Shown here piece after piece: positions 8,271 through 18,077 of a DNA stretch of 53,088 nucleotides (position 1 is its first letter; every line of letters starts with the position of its first letter). The translations under genes were made by a program, and so were the position numbers. The DNA is from Mariaggregatimicrobium sp964498785 (lineage in GTDB: Bacteria; Zhuqueibacterota; Zhuqueibacteria; Thermofontimicrobiales; Thiofontviventaceae), in contig CAZCJL010000040.1 of assembly GCA_964498785.1 (NCBI GenBank), positions 1 to 53,088 of the forward strand. Reading direction: 5' to 3'. The notes beneath the pieces were generated by a model that was given only the letters and a program-made list of their open reading frames with translations, ran no database searches and had not been told where the DNA came from.

Positions 8271-10037
8271 ATGAATATATCAATAAATCACAAAAATCTT
8301 TCCCGGTTCAACCGGTCATTTTTTGATGCCTCGAATAAATTTACTTATATTGGAACGGGTGAACTTGGCGGAAAGGCAGCCGGCTTGGTGCTTGCCAAAG
8401 ATATTATTGAAGATAATTTCGAGAACCAGGTCTTTGATTCCATCAAAATCAATATCCCGAATTTGACAGTCATTACCACTTCATTTTTTGATCAATTCAT
8501 GCGTCAAAATAAATTATATGAGATAGCGCTTTCCGAGCAGTCCAATGGCCGTATTGCTCACGCATTTCAACAGGCAGAACTGCCGATGCAATTGGTGGGC
8601 GATTTGCGTGCGTTGATAGCTGGTGTACATTCGCCGCTGGCGATTCGCTCGTCAAGTATGCTGGAAGATGCAATTTACGAGCCATTTGCCGGAATTTACG
8701 AAACCAAAATGATCCCCAATAATCAGTTAGATACAGACGCCCGGTTCCGCAATCTGGTTGAGGCGATCAAGTTCGTTTATGCATCAGTCTTTTTCAAAGA
8801 AGCAAAAGATTATTTTAAAGCCACTCGCCATTCTATCGAAGATGAAAAAATGGCAGTGATCATTCAGGAAGTTGTCGGACAGCGGTTTGGTGATCGTTTT
8901 TATCCACATATTTCCGGGGTCGCGCGATCGTACAATTTTTATCCGACGGGCAAGGCAAAGCCGGAAGATGGTGTGGTGAATCTGGCACTGGGATTGGGAA
9001 AGATGATCGTTGATGGTGGTATTAGCTGGCCATACTCTCCGGCGTTGCCGCGAACAAATCCGCCATATAATTCTATCAAAGAGTTGATGAAACAGACGCA
9101 AACTGAATTCTGGGCTGTGAATATGGGAAAACCGCCAGCGTATGATCCTATTAAAGAAACAGAGTATTTGCTTAAGATGGATTTGAGAGCTGCCGAGGCG
9201 GACGGTGTGCTCCGATTTATCGCGTCGACATACAATGCCCAATCGGATCGGGTAGAATTCGGAACCGGCAATCAGGGCCCCCGTATCATGAATTTTGCGC
9301 CGATTTTGGTACTGGGTATGCTGCCTCTAAATAATCTGATTAAAAAGATACTGTCTCTCTGCGAGGACAAACTTGGCACTGAAGTGGAAGTGGAATTTGC
9401 AATGACACTGGATAAAAAACTGGATGCTCCGGCACGTTTTGGCTTTTTGCAGGTCCGCCCGATGGTGGTTTCTGATGATAAAGTGGATATTTCCGAAGCT
9501 GACATGGCAAAATATAATGTCATTATTGCATCCCAACGAGCGATGGGAAACGGAATTATCGATAATATCCGTGACATCATTTATGTAAAGCCGGAAAATT
9601 TTGAAGCCAGAAATACTCAGGTTATCGCTGAACAGATCGAGACTTTTAACCGGATGCTGGTGGAAAAGGGTATACCCTATCTTCTGATCGGTTTTGGTCG
9701 CTGGGGCAGTACCGACCCGTGGCTGGGAATTCCGGTGTATTGGGGGCAAATTAATGGAGCCAAAGTAATGGTCGAGGCGACACTTCCAAACATGCATGTC
9801 GATCTCAGTCAGGGATCTCACTTTTTTCACAATCTTTCCAGTTTTCAGGTCAGCTACTTCTCTGTGCCCCATAGCGGTAAATATCAGATTGATTGGAAGT
9901 GGCTCAATCAACAACCGATGATATCGGAAACAGATTCCATTCGACATGTGCAATTGGATGAACCAATCATTATTAAAGTGGATGGCCGCAGTGGGTATGG
10001 GGTAATAATGAATCAGAAATCAAATTGCAATGCTTAA
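8271..10037 (+). CDS. PEP/pyruvate-binding (PPDK_N-type ATP-grasp) domain protein
   Basis: A 588-residue protein, closest in the window to the C-terminal half of the Bacteroidetes receiver-PPDK_N fusion proteins. It has TGELGGKAAGL near residue 31, AIRSSSMLEDAIYEPFAGIYET near 125 (the ATP-grasp RSS-ED signature), QEVVGQRFGDRFYPHISGVA near 200, the FGRWGSTDPWLGIPV block near 475 and SQGSHFFHNL near 525. As in its paralogs, no phosphohistidine or PEP TIM-barrel domain follows, so it may bind or phosphorylate another partner. About 280 bases of AT-rich DNA lie between it and the minus-strand gene before it, enough for its own promoter, but no convincing SD is visible. The biological role of stand-alone proteins of this type is not established. 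Confidence 0.88.
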   Translation: MNISINHKNLSRFNRSFFDASNKFTYIGTGELGGKAAGLVLAKDIIEDNFENQVFDSIKINIPNLTVITTSFFDQFMRQNKLYEIALSEQSNGRIAHAFQQAELPMQLVGDLRALIAGVHSPLAIRSSSMLEDAIYEPFAGIYETKMIPNNQLDTDARFRNLVEAIKFVYASVFFKEAKDYFKATRHSIEDEKMAVIIQEVVGQRFGDRFYPHISGVARSYNFYPTGKAKPEDGVVNLALGLGKMIVDGGISWPYSPALPRTNPPYNSIKELMKQTQTEFWAVNMGKPPAYDPIKETEYLLKMDLRAAEADGVLRFIASTYNAQSDRVEFGTGNQGPRIMNFAPILVLGMLPLNNLIKKILSLCEDKLGTEVEVEFAMTLDKKLDAPARFGFLQVRPMVVSDDKVDISEADMAKYNVIIASQRAMGNGIIDNIRDIIYVKPENFEARNTQVIAEQIETFNRMLVEKGIPYLLIGFGRWGSTDPWLGIPVYWGQINGAKVMVEATLPNMHVDLSQGSHFFHNLSSFQVSYFSVPHSGKYQIDWKWLNQQPMISETDSIRHVQLDEPIIIKVDGRSGYGVIMNQKSNCNA

Positions 10038-10142
10038 TATCCGTTCGCGTTAAAATTGTTGTGTTGAAATTTTAAAAGTTGTATGTTTATTTTTATTGGA
10101 AAATTAAATCTCATTTTACAATTTTGGGCGAATTAAATAATC

Positions 10143-13100
10143 ATGAACAAACCCATCGATAAAATACTGGAAGACCTCCAGGAACGGGCAAAAGAGCTTA
10201 ATTGTCTTTATAAAATTGAAGAGCTGCTAAATAATCCGGATGCCAGCCTCAATGAAATTTTTCATGGAATTATCGATGCGATTCCGCCGGGCTGGCAGTA
10301 TCCGGATATTTGCAAGGCTCGGATCTCCTTTAGCGACAAAGTGTATAAATCCGCTGGCTTTAAAGAAACGCCGTGGGTGCAGAGTACAGAAACAATTGTG
10401 CATGAAAAACCGATAGCAACGATCGAGGTTTTTTATATTGAAAAAATGCCACAGGCAGATGAAGGTCCGTTTTTAAAGGAAGAACGCAAGCTGATAAACA
10501 CCATATCCGACCGGTTAGGGCATTTCATTATGCATCAGCAGTTGCGTAGCGCTTATCAGGAATGGCAGTCCGCAAAAGAGGAATTGCTTAAAAAATCCAA
10601 AGCGGACTGGTGGATCATTCTGGAAATGTTGCACCGTACCGATCAAAATTTGTTGCAGCACATTTCCCGTAAAATGCTGAATTATTTGTGCTGGATCGGA
10701 ATACCGGAGGCGGAACAATTACTGCGCCGGATTGGGACCGAGCAGCAGAACGATACCACAGAGTTGCTGATCGAACAGAACCGCCCGTTGCAACGTGAAA
10801 ATCTGCATAATTTGCTGCAATATCATGAAGATACCTTTCGCATTGCGGAATCCAATTTGAGCAGTGACGAAATATTGTCCCTCATTCAAAAGTGGATTAA
10901 AGACGACAAATCCAGCTTTTTGTTCAATGTTTTGGAAAACCTGGATGCATCTCTCCTGGAAATCGCCGATGCGGTGGATCGCTATTTTCATATCGCGGAC
11001 GGGGGAATAGAGTTTTCTCCGGATACTGAAGCGGGATTACGGGTGTCGCTTATCCGCCGTTTTTTAACCGATCAATTGAAATTTATCAATATTGCAAAAG
11101 ACTATTTTGAAATCAGGGATTTTTACAACCTGATCCAGCATATTATATTCCCGGAAAGGAGTCACGGGAAACTTGGCGGGAAAAGTTCGGGTCTGCTGCT
11201 TGCAGGGCAAATCATCAAGAAAAACCATGGAAACAATGAATATCTCAAAAAAATTAAAATACCGAAAACCTGGTATATCAACTCAGATGCTGTTTCGAAA
11301 TTTATCCATTATAATAATTTAGAAGATTTGCTTAATCAGAAATATAAAGAAATCGACCAAATCCGGCAGGAGTATCCGCATATAGTACAGATTTTCAAGA
11401 ACTCCTATTTTTCACCGGATATTGTGAAAAGTCTGTCCATGATGCTGGATGAATTGGGTGGCAAGCCACTGATCGTGCGCAGTTCCAGCCTGTTGGAAGA
11501 TCGCATTGGCGCAGCCTTTTTTGGCAAATATAAAAGTCTGTTTCTGGCAAATCAGGGCACGAAAAAAGAGCGACTGAATGCGCTGCTGGACGCAGTGGCA
11601 GAAGTTTATGCGTCGGTATTCAGCCCGGACGCGATACAATATCGCATTGAGCGCGGGTTGCTGGATTTTCATGAAGAAATGGGAATCATGATTCAGGAAG
11701 TAATTGGAAAGAAGGTGGGAAAATATTTTTTGCCTGCTTATGCCGGCGTCGCTTTCAGCAACAATGAATTTCGATGGTCGCCCCGGATTAAGCGCGAGGA
11801 CAGTTTAATCAGACTGGTGCCGGGGTTGGGCACACGAGCTGTAGATCGATTAAGCGATGATTATCCGGTATTAATTGCTCCGGGACAGCCTGGTTTGAGG
11901 GCAAATGTCACCAACGAGGAAGTGGCTCGCTACTCCCCAAAAATGGCGGATGTGATCAATCTGGAGACAAATGAATTTGAGAGCATTTACCTGAGTGACC
12001 TGTTTAAAGAACATGGGGAAGAATATCCGGTTATTCATCAACTAGTATCAATTCATGAAGATTCGCATATCCGTAAACCACTGGGAATGGAAATTGATTT
12101 TGAAAAACATGATCTGATCATCACGTTTGATGGACTGGTGAAAGATACGGCATTTGTCCACCAAATTAAAGCGATTTTAAAGTTGCTACAGGAAAAACTC
12201 GGTATGCCAGTAGATATTGAATTCGTTTCAGATGGCGCTGATTTTTATCTGCTGCAATGTCGTCCGCAGAGTTATTCGCGTGAAACCATCCCCGCACCGA
12301 TTCCACGCGATATCGCGCATGATAAAATTATTTTTTCCGCAGGTCGCTATATTTCCAATGGCTATATTCCCGACATTACCCACATCGTTTATATCGATCC
12401 GGTAAAATATAATCAGTTGGCAACAAAGGCAGATTACAATGCTGTCGGGCGAGCTGTGAGCAAATTGAATAAGCTGCTGCCCAAACGACAATTCGTTTTA
12501 ATGGGGCCCGGGCGCTGGGGAAGCCGCGGAGACATTAAATTAGGTGTTAACGTCACTTATTCTGACATTAATAATACCGCGGCGCTCATCGAAATTGCCC
12601 GTAAAAAGGGGAATTATTTGCCAGACCTGTCATTTGGGACACATTTTTTTCAGGATTTGGTGGAATCATCGATCCGCTATTTACCGTTATATCCTGATGA
12701 TGATGGAATTATTTTTAATGAAGATTTCCTGCTGCAAGCGAAAAATATATTGGCTAAAATGCTCCCGGAATACAGCAACCTCGCCGAAACCGTGCGGGTA
12801 ATCGATGTCCCTGAAAATACCAATGGGCAAACACTCCGAATTTTGATGAATGCCAATCTTGGCGAAGCTTTAGGAATTTTAGATGCTCCCGAAACCACTG
12901 CGTATCGGGCGCAGTTCAGCCAGGAATTAAATAAACCCCAATCCGAGTCCCACTGGCGTTGGCGTCTGCTGATGGCTGAAAAACTGGCATGTAAGCTGGA
13001 TGGCGACTATTTTGGTGTGAAAGCCTGTTATCTCTTTGGAAGCACAAAAAATGCCACCGCCGGTCCTGCCAGTGATATCGATTTGCTGATTCATTTCGCC

Positions 13101-13316
13101 GGAACCGAAGCGCAAAAAAAAGAGCTTTGCCAGTGGCTCAATGGTTGGAGCCGATGCCTCGAAGAAATGAACTACCTGCGCACCGGATACAAATCTGACG
13201 GCCTGCTCGATGTTCATTTCGTTACTGATGAAGATATTAAAAACAAAACCAGTTACGCGATAAAAATCGGAGCTGTGACCGATGCGGCACGTCCCCTGGC
13301 GATGAAAGCGAAATGA
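10143..13316 (+). CDS. GAF-like sensor / PEP-binding ATP-grasp / nucleotidyltransferase fusion protein
   Basis: A 1057-residue three-part protein. Residues 1-135 match the GAF-like sensor seen in many histidine kinases (LNCLYKIEELLNNP, then IPPGWQYPDI). A helical linker follows. Residues about 340-870 form the PPDK_N ATP-grasp domain: KLGGKSSGL at 343, IVRSSSLLEDRIGAAFFGKY near 440, GPGRWGS near 789, SFGTHFFQDL near 830. Residues about 955-1055 form a polymerase-beta-type nucleotidyltransferase with FGS, then SDIDLLI, then LLDVHF giving the third acidic residue, so that site looks complete. No histidine kinase domain and no phosphohistidine domain are present. It follows the previous paralog by 105 bases. 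I infer a sensor that couples a small-molecule or nucleotide signal to ATP-dependent modification. Domain calls are firm, function unknown. Confidence 0.87.
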   Translation: MNKPIDKILEDLQERAKELNCLYKIEELLNNPDASLNEIFHGIIDAIPPGWQYPDICKARISFSDKVYKSAGFKETPWVQSTETIVHEKPIATIEVFYIEKMPQADEGPFLKEERKLINTISDRLGHFIMHQQLRSAYQEWQSAKEELLKKSKADWWIILEMLHRTDQNLLQHISRKMLNYLCWIGIPEAEQLLRRIGTEQQNDTTELLIEQNRPLQRENLHNLLQYHEDTFRIAESNLSSDEILSLIQKWIKDDKSSFLFNVLENLDASLLEIADAVDRYFHIADGGIEFSPDTEAGLRVSLIRRFLTDQLKFINIAKDYFEIRDFYNLIQHIIFPERSHGKLGGKSSGLLLAGQIIKKNHGNNEYLKKIKIPKTWYINSDAVSKFIHYNNLEDLLNQKYKEIDQIRQEYPHIVQIFKNSYFSPDIVKSLSMMLDELGGKPLIVRSSSLLEDRIGAAFFGKYKSLFLANQGTKKERLNALLDAVAEVYASVFSPDAIQYRIERGLLDFHEEMGIMIQEVIGKKVGKYFLPAYAGVAFSNNEFRWSPRIKREDSLIRLVPGLGTRAVDRLSDDYPVLIAPGQPGLRANVTNEEVARYSPKMADVINLETNEFESIYLSDLFKEHGEEYPVIHQLVSIHEDSHIRKPLGMEIDFEKHDLIITFDGLVKDTAFVHQIKAILKLLQEKLGMPVDIEFVSDGADFYLLQCRPQSYSRETIPAPIPRDIAHDKIIFSAGRYISNGYIPDITHIVYIDPVKYNQLATKADYNAVGRAVSKLNKLLPKRQFVLMGPGRWGSRGDIKLGVNVTYSDINNTAALIEIARKKGNYLPDLSFGTHFFQDLVESSIRYLPLYPDDDGIIFNEDFLLQAKNILAKMLPEYSNLAETVRVIDVPENTNGQTLRILMNANLGEALGILDAPETTAYRAQFSQELNKPQSESHWRWRLLMAEKLACKLDGDYFGVKACYLFGSTKNATAGPASDIDLLIHFAGTEAQKKELCQWLNGWSRCLEEMNYLRTGYKSDGLLDVHFVTDEDIKNKTSYAIKIGAVTDAARPLAMKAK

Positions 13317-13574
13317 TTTTAGAAAAAGGAATGGATACTGGATTATTGGTAAAAGAAGCAATCTGCGTGACTAATAAAAAACTTCTCTTTTTCATGAATT
13401 CTGTAAATGATGGGAGCATCGCCTTAAATGGTTTGCGTGAGAGGCACAACAGGGGGAGAATCGGCAAAATTGATTTTTGCATCTCAGTTTGATGTTAAAG
13501 TTCATATTCATGAAGTTGATCGCTCCGGCATATTTTGTGAAATAATTATCGATTAACAAATACTAAAGATAGCA

Positions 13575-13604
13575 AAATGACCGCCCATTTTCGGACGGCC
13601 ATTT
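13575..13604. terminator. hairpin between convergent genes, possible bidirectional terminator
   Basis: AAATGACCGCCC and GGACGGCCATTT pair imperfectly (two mismatches) around a 6-base loop. A second small AGAATT/AATTCT hairpin follows at 13605-13620. It sits between the end of the fusion gene (plus) and the end of lon (minus). T-runs are weak. The remaining 13317-13574 shows nothing else. Confidence 0.4.
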
Positions 13605-13624
13605 AGAATTAAAAAATTCTGTTA

Positions 13625-16012
13625 TTATCTATTTTTTGTTTTTTTCCCAATCTTTCGCTTCAACACATTAAAAATAAAATCATCGATACTTTCAACGAAT
13701 TGAAACTCAACCGATTTTTTTACATTGTCTACGATTTCCTCAAGGTCTTTCTCGTTTTTTTTCGGCATGATAACCTTTTTAATCCCCGCGCTTTTTGCAG
13801 CCAGAATTTTTTCTTTGATACCACCTACTGGCAGTACTTTACCGCGAAGTGTAATTTCGCCGGTCATGGCGACTTCGCTTTTTACAGGAATCCCGGTTAA
13901 TAATGACACCAGCGACGTTACGATTGTCACACCGGCAGATGGTCCGTCTTTAGGGATTGCCCCTGCCGGGACATGGACATGAATATCCAAATTATCAAAG
14001 AAATCTTCTTTAATTCCAAATTGCTTTGCTTTTGTTCGCAGGTAACTCATGGCTGCCTGCGCTGATTCTTTCATCACATCACCCAATTGTCCGGTAAGCG
14101 TTAGGCTTTTGCTTCCTTTCATCGCGCTGCTTTCGATGAATAAGATGTCTCCGCCCGAAGGCGTCCAGGCCAATCCCACTGCAACTCCCGGAATATCTGT
14201 TCGTTCTGCAATTTCATGAAAATATTTTTGTGGTCCCAAAAATTCATGAACTTTTGCGCTGGTAATGGTTACTTTTTCAGTGCTCCCCAGTGCGACGTTT
14301 TTCGCGACCTTGCGGCAAATCGAGGCAATTTCTCGCTCAAGATTTCGAAGTCCGGCTTCTCTGGTGTATTCGGTAATTAGCGTTTTAATCGCACTTTTCT
14401 GAAAACTGATATTTTTACCGTTCAGCCCATGTTCTTTTCTCTGTTTTGGTATTAAATAACGAGTTGCAATTTTTAATTTTTCTTCCTCAGTATAACCTGG
14501 TAATTCCAACATCTCCATTCTGTCGTTTAGTGCCGGCGGAATTGGGTCCATATAATTGGCAGTGGTTATAAACAAGACTTTTGATAGATCAAACGAAAGA
14601 TCGAGATAATGGTCAGAAAATGAATTGTTTTGTTCGGGATCCAGCACTTCCAGAAGTGCGGAAGACGGATCACCGCGAAAGTCCTGACCGATTTTATCGA
14701 CCTCGTCCAGCATGAACACCGGATTATTGGTTCCGGCATTTTTAATTCCCTGAATAATTCTACCCGGGAGAGAGCCGATATACGTTCGGCGGTGCCCGCG
14801 GATTTCTGCTTCGTCATGAACGCCGCCGAGAGAAATCCGAACAAATTTTCGGTTTATTGCGCGGGCAATTGAGCGGCCAAGTGATGTTTTCCCCACGCCC
14901 GGAGGTCCCACAAAGCACAGAATCGGCCCTTTCATATCATCTTTTAATTTACGAACTGCCAGGTATTCCAGAATGCGTTCTTTTACTTTTTTTAAATTAT
15001 AATGATCTTCATCAAGAACTTTTTCTGCCTGTTTTAAATTCAAATTATCTTCAGATGAAACAGACCAGGGGAGGCAGATCAACCAGTCGATATATGTTCT
15101 GGCAACTGTATATTCAGCGGAGCCTGGTGGCATTTTCGACAGCCGGTCCAATTCTCTGAAGGCTTCGTTTTCTGCATGGTCCGGCATTTTTGCATTTTTA
15201 ATTTTTTCCCGCAATTGATTTATTTCAGAAGCTCGATCATCATATTCACCAAGCTCATTTTGAATTGCTTTTAGCTGTTCTCTCAGAAAATATTCACGCT
15301 GATTCCGTCCCATTTCCGATTGAACTTTGGTTTGAATCTTTGAACCCATTTCAAGAACTTCCAACTCACGATTCACCAGCACAGTAAGTCGTTCCAACCG
15401 TTCTCGAATATTCAGTGACTCCAAAATCTCTTGTTTTTCATAAAGAGACAGATTAAGGTTTGACGCCAACAGGTCTGCCAGTTTTCCCGGATTTTTCATA
15501 TTCATGACAGCAATTTGTAATTCATCCGGCAAATTTGGCACTAACGTAATTATCTTTTGAAATTGATTTGTAATATTGCGAGACAGGGCGTCCAGTTCAA
15601 CGTCTAACTCTTCAATATCAGCCATTAATTTAATTCGTGCTACATAATACGGTTCATTCTGCTTGTAGCGAAGCAATCGAAAACGCTCCAATCCCTGAAT
15701 CAAAATCCTGATGCTACCATCCGGGAATTTAAGCATTTTTAGAATATTCGCAGCAGTTCCAAATCTAAAAATATGTCTGGGTTCTGGTTCCTCGATCTCA
15801 GGTGATTTTTGAGCCACCAGTCCCACTATTCTATCAGATTTCATTACATCTTCAAGCAGATGAATTGATGGCGGCCGTGCAACAATCAAGGGTGATACCA
15901 TTGAGGGATAAATAACAACATCGCGTAACGGTAAAATCGGTAATTCATCAGGGATTGCCACCTGGCTCAATTCATCAAATTCTCTAAAACCATTAAATTC
16001 GCCTCTTGTCAT
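13625..16012 (-). CDS. lon: ATP-dependent Lon protease
   Basis: A 795-residue cytosolic AAA+ serine protease that degrades misfolded and regulatory proteins. In order: N-terminal substrate-binding LON domain (LPILPLRDVVIYPSM at 24), coiled helical region (ERL, QREYFLREQLKAIQNELGE near 240), Walker A GPPGVGKT 369-376, Walker B with FMLDEVDKIG, and the C-terminal protease domain with catalytic Ser692 in PKDGPSAG and Lys735 in GGIKEK. Length is typical. AAGGAG 8 bases before the ATG supports the start. It is the last gene of the minus-strand run tamB-tamA-ClC-ktrB-ktrA-lon, 24 bases after ktrA. The C-terminus is notably lysine-rich. Confidence 0.98.
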   Translation of the reverse strand: MTRGEFNGFREFDELSQVAIPDELPILPLRDVVIYPSMVSPLIVARPPSIHLLEDVMKSDRIVGLVAQKSPEIEEPEPRHIFRFGTAANILKMLKFPDGSIRILIQGLERFRLLRYKQNEPYYVARIKLMADIEELDVELDALSRNITNQFQKIITLVPNLPDELQIAVMNMKNPGKLADLLASNLNLSLYEKQEILESLNIRERLERLTVLVNRELEVLEMGSKIQTKVQSEMGRNQREYFLREQLKAIQNELGEYDDRASEINQLREKIKNAKMPDHAENEAFRELDRLSKMPPGSAEYTVARTYIDWLICLPWSVSSEDNLNLKQAEKVLDEDHYNLKKVKERILEYLAVRKLKDDMKGPILCFVGPPGVGKTSLGRSIARAINRKFVRISLGGVHDEAEIRGHRRTYIGSLPGRIIQGIKNAGTNNPVFMLDEVDKIGQDFRGDPSSALLEVLDPEQNNSFSDHYLDLSFDLSKVLFITTANYMDPIPPALNDRMEMLELPGYTEEEKLKIATRYLIPKQRKEHGLNGKNISFQKSAIKTLITEYTREAGLRNLEREIASICRKVAKNVALGSTEKVTITSAKVHEFLGPQKYFHEIAERTDIPGVAVGLAWTPSGGDILFIESSAMKGSKSLTLTGQLGDVMKESAQAAMSYLRTKAKQFGIKEDFFDNLDIHVHVPAGAIPKDGPSAGVTIVTSLVSLLTGIPVKSEVAMTGEITLRGKVLPVGGIKEKILAAKSAGIKKVIMPKKNEKDLEEIVDNVKKSVEFQFVESIDDFIFNVLKRKIGKKTKNR

Positions 16013-16036
16013 ATCTTAAACTCCTTATAGTCAACA

Positions 16037-16696
16037 CTATATTTTTATTCCTAGTAATTTGTGAAAATGTTCATTTTTTCCCACACCAATCAAAATATCA
16101 CTGTCCTTGATAACATGATCAGGAGTAGGAACAATAACAACATTTTCCGGGATAATTTCTTTAATAACTATAATTTGAATACCATATTTATGTCGGATAT
16201 CTATCTCACCAATTGTTTTTCCTAAAAATTCAGAGGGAGGTCCGAATTCCAAAATGCTGATTCCATCACTCAGCGGAATCACATCAAGTATGTTTACGCT
16301 GGCCAAACGCATTGCCAATCGATGGGCAATATCTTTCTCCGGGAAAATAACGGATGTTGCTCCGATTCTGTCAAGAATTTTCCCATGATCTTCAGTAACT
16401 GCTTTGGCGATGATTTCTTTAATTTTTAACTCTTTTAAATAAAGCGTAACAAGAATGCTCGCATCTATCTGACCGCCAAGACTAACAACAACGACTTCGA
16501 ATTCGCTAACTCCGAGGCTTTCCAGAGTATCTTTGTCCCGGGCATTAGCAATTACTGCTTTATATGTGAATGGTTTGACCTTTTCAATAATAGCCTCGTC
16601 ATTATCTACAGCCATCACATCAAAACCTTGTTCGGATAAGAATTTTGTCAGATAAAATCCAAAACTGCTCATTCCGATAATTGCAAATTTTCTCAT
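16037..16696 (-). CDS. ktrA: TrkA/KtrA-family potassium channel gating subunit
   Basis: A 219-residue cytosolic RCK protein that binds nucleotide and gates the KtrB potassium channel. The N-terminal Rossmann domain (1-135) starts IIGMSSFGFYL, a variant of the usual GxGxxG, with the acidic VDND at the end of strand two. The C-terminal TrkA_C domain (about 137-219) has the IDIRHKYGIQIIVIK and DILIGVG signatures. Length equals known KtrA proteins. AGGA lies a normal distance before the ATG, and the stop codon of ktrB is 4 bases upstream, so the two are co-translated. Confidence 0.93.
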   Translation of the reverse strand: MRKFAIIGMSSFGFYLTKFLSEQGFDVMAVDNDEAIIEKVKPFTYKAVIANARDKDTLESLGVSEFEVVVVSLGGQIDASILVTLYLKELKIKEIIAKAVTEDHGKILDRIGATSVIFPEKDIAHRLAMRLASVNILDVIPLSDGISILEFGPPSEFLGKTIGEIDIRHKYGIQIIVIKEIIPENVVIVPTPDHVIKDSDILIGVGKNEHFHKLLGIKI

Positions 16697-16700
16697 AATA

Positions 16701-18065
16701 TTATCCTACTAAAAAATATTCTTTGGCATAACTATATTTTACAGGCTCCTTGGCTCCGATTGCCATCGCTACTGTTAATGGTCCTAATCGACCAATAAAC
16801 ATTACCAGCGAAATCAAAATTTTACCGAATACCGTTAAAGAAGAAGTTATGCCTGTGGAGAGCCCAACTGTACCAAATGCAGATACGACTTCGAATAAAA
16901 TCTCTAAAAACATACCACGACTCTGTTGGTAGGATACTTCTCCGATTTCACTTGCCATTAGTGTTAATGTCGCGACAATAATAACAAAAATGGAAAAAAA
17001 AGTGATTGAAATAACTTTTGATATTAGTTCTTCCGGTACTCTCCGGTAACGGATATTGACCTCCCGCTGGTTTCGGAAACGCGAAACAAGGAATGCGACC
17101 AGTGCGGTAAATGTTGTTGTTTTAATGCCGCCGCCACATGATCCGGGTGATGCGCCTATGAACATTAGTATAATAATAAAAAAAAGAGAGATATTTGTTA
17201 AGTCCGAAGTTTTAAGAGTATTAAAACCGGCTGTGCGCGTCGTTACTGATTGAAAAAGAGATGTTAATAGTTTAACATTTAGCGGAAAGTTGCGTAAGAC
17301 ATTTTCATTTTCCAGTATTGCAAAATGAATAGCTCCGAACAGAATTAAAAACAAAGTGATCACGAGTACTATTTTTGAATGAAATGAAATTTGAAAAATC
17401 CAGCGTTTATTTTTTTTCCTCAACCCGAAGCGCAAATCCTGAAGAACAATGTACCCGATTCCGCCGATAATAATTAATACAATCACGATTGCATTGATCG
17501 CATAGTCTGCTTTATAATCTTCAAAACTGTTGTGAAACAATGAGAATCCGGCATTACAAAAAGCCGAGACTGCATGAAAAATTCCCAAATAAGCCGCTTT
17601 CTTCAATGGGAAGGAATTCAGAAAGCGAAGCGTTAGCAGTATTGCGCCAATTGTCTCGAACACTATTGTCATCATAAAAGTTGTTTTCAAAAGATTGGCC
17701 AGGTTACTATACGGCTTTTGGGTTAATGTCTCTTGGATCACATCGCGGTTAAGAATTGAAAATTGCCCCATCAGCAGAAAGATGAAAAATGTGGAAAGCG
17801 TCATAATTCCCAGTCCGCCGATCTGGATCAATATTAAAATAACGATTTGCCCAAAAAGCGTAAACGCTGCTCCTGTATCCACGACAATGAGCCCGGTCAC
17901 GCAAGTCGCAGAAGTTGCTGTAAATAGGGCGTCAACCAGACTTAGCGGCCCGCCGGTGCTCGACTGTGGTAGTTTTAGCAAAACAGTCCCGATAATAATG
18001 ATACTCAAAAAACTGATCAATAGTACCCGTGCCGGTGTAAATTTTATTTTTTTAAAAAATAAAAT
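16701..18065 (-). CDS. ktrB: KtrB/TrkH-family potassium channel subunit with non-canonical start
   Basis: A membrane protein with repeated M1-P-M2 units forming a potassium path; four filter-type segments are visible (ATCVTGLI, NAGFSLF, TAGFNTL, TVGLSTG), each with the key Gly. The first standard start in frame is a TTG at 18018-18020, but it would remove residues KFTPARVLL that align with the N-terminus of Bacillus KtrB (RFTPPQVLA). In-frame sequence continues back to the ClC stop codon with no ATG, GTG or TTG. GGGAGGG at 18069-18075 precedes an in-frame ATT at 18063-18065, so an AUU start is proposed here (454 residues). An ATA at 18045-18047 is an alternative. Function call is firm, start uncertain. 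It sits between ClC and ktrA in a probable ion-homeostasis operon. Confidence 0.9.
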   Translation of the reverse strand: MLFFKKIKFTPARVLLISFLSIIIIGTVLLKLPQSSTGGPLSLVDALFTATSATCVTGLIVVDTGAAFTLFGQIVILILIQIGGLGIMTLSTFFIFLLMGQFSILNRDVIQETLTQKPYSNLANLLKTTFMMTIVFETIGAILLTLRFLNSFPLKKAAYLGIFHAVSAFCNAGFSLFHNSFEDYKADYAINAIVIVLIIIGGIGYIVLQDLRFGLRKKNKRWIFQISFHSKIVLVITLFLILFGAIHFAILENENVLRNFPLNVKLLTSLFQSVTTRTAGFNTLKTSDLTNISLFFIIILMFIGASPGSCGGGIKTTTFTALVAFLVSRFRNQREVNIRYRRVPEELISKVISITFFSIFVIIVATLTLMASEIGEVSYQQSRGMFLEILFEVVSAFGTVGLSTGITSSLTVFGKILISLVMFIGRLGPLTVAMAIGAKEPVKYSYAKEYFLVG

Positions 18066-18077
18066 AAACCCTCCCTG

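Noticed and set aside
9327..9953. 208-codon minus-strand reading frame
   Set aside because: Shadow of the second PEP-binding gene; no family signature and no SD.
181..13316. Annotation of the three ATP-grasp proteins as PEP synthase or pyruvate phosphate dikinase
   Set aside because: The phosphohistidine and PEP/pyruvate TIM-barrel domains are missing in all three.
12990..13316. Aminoglycoside-resistance nucleotidyltransferase
   Set aside because: The domain is only the general polymerase-beta-type NTase fold fused to a sensor/ATP-grasp protein; nothing points to antibiotics.
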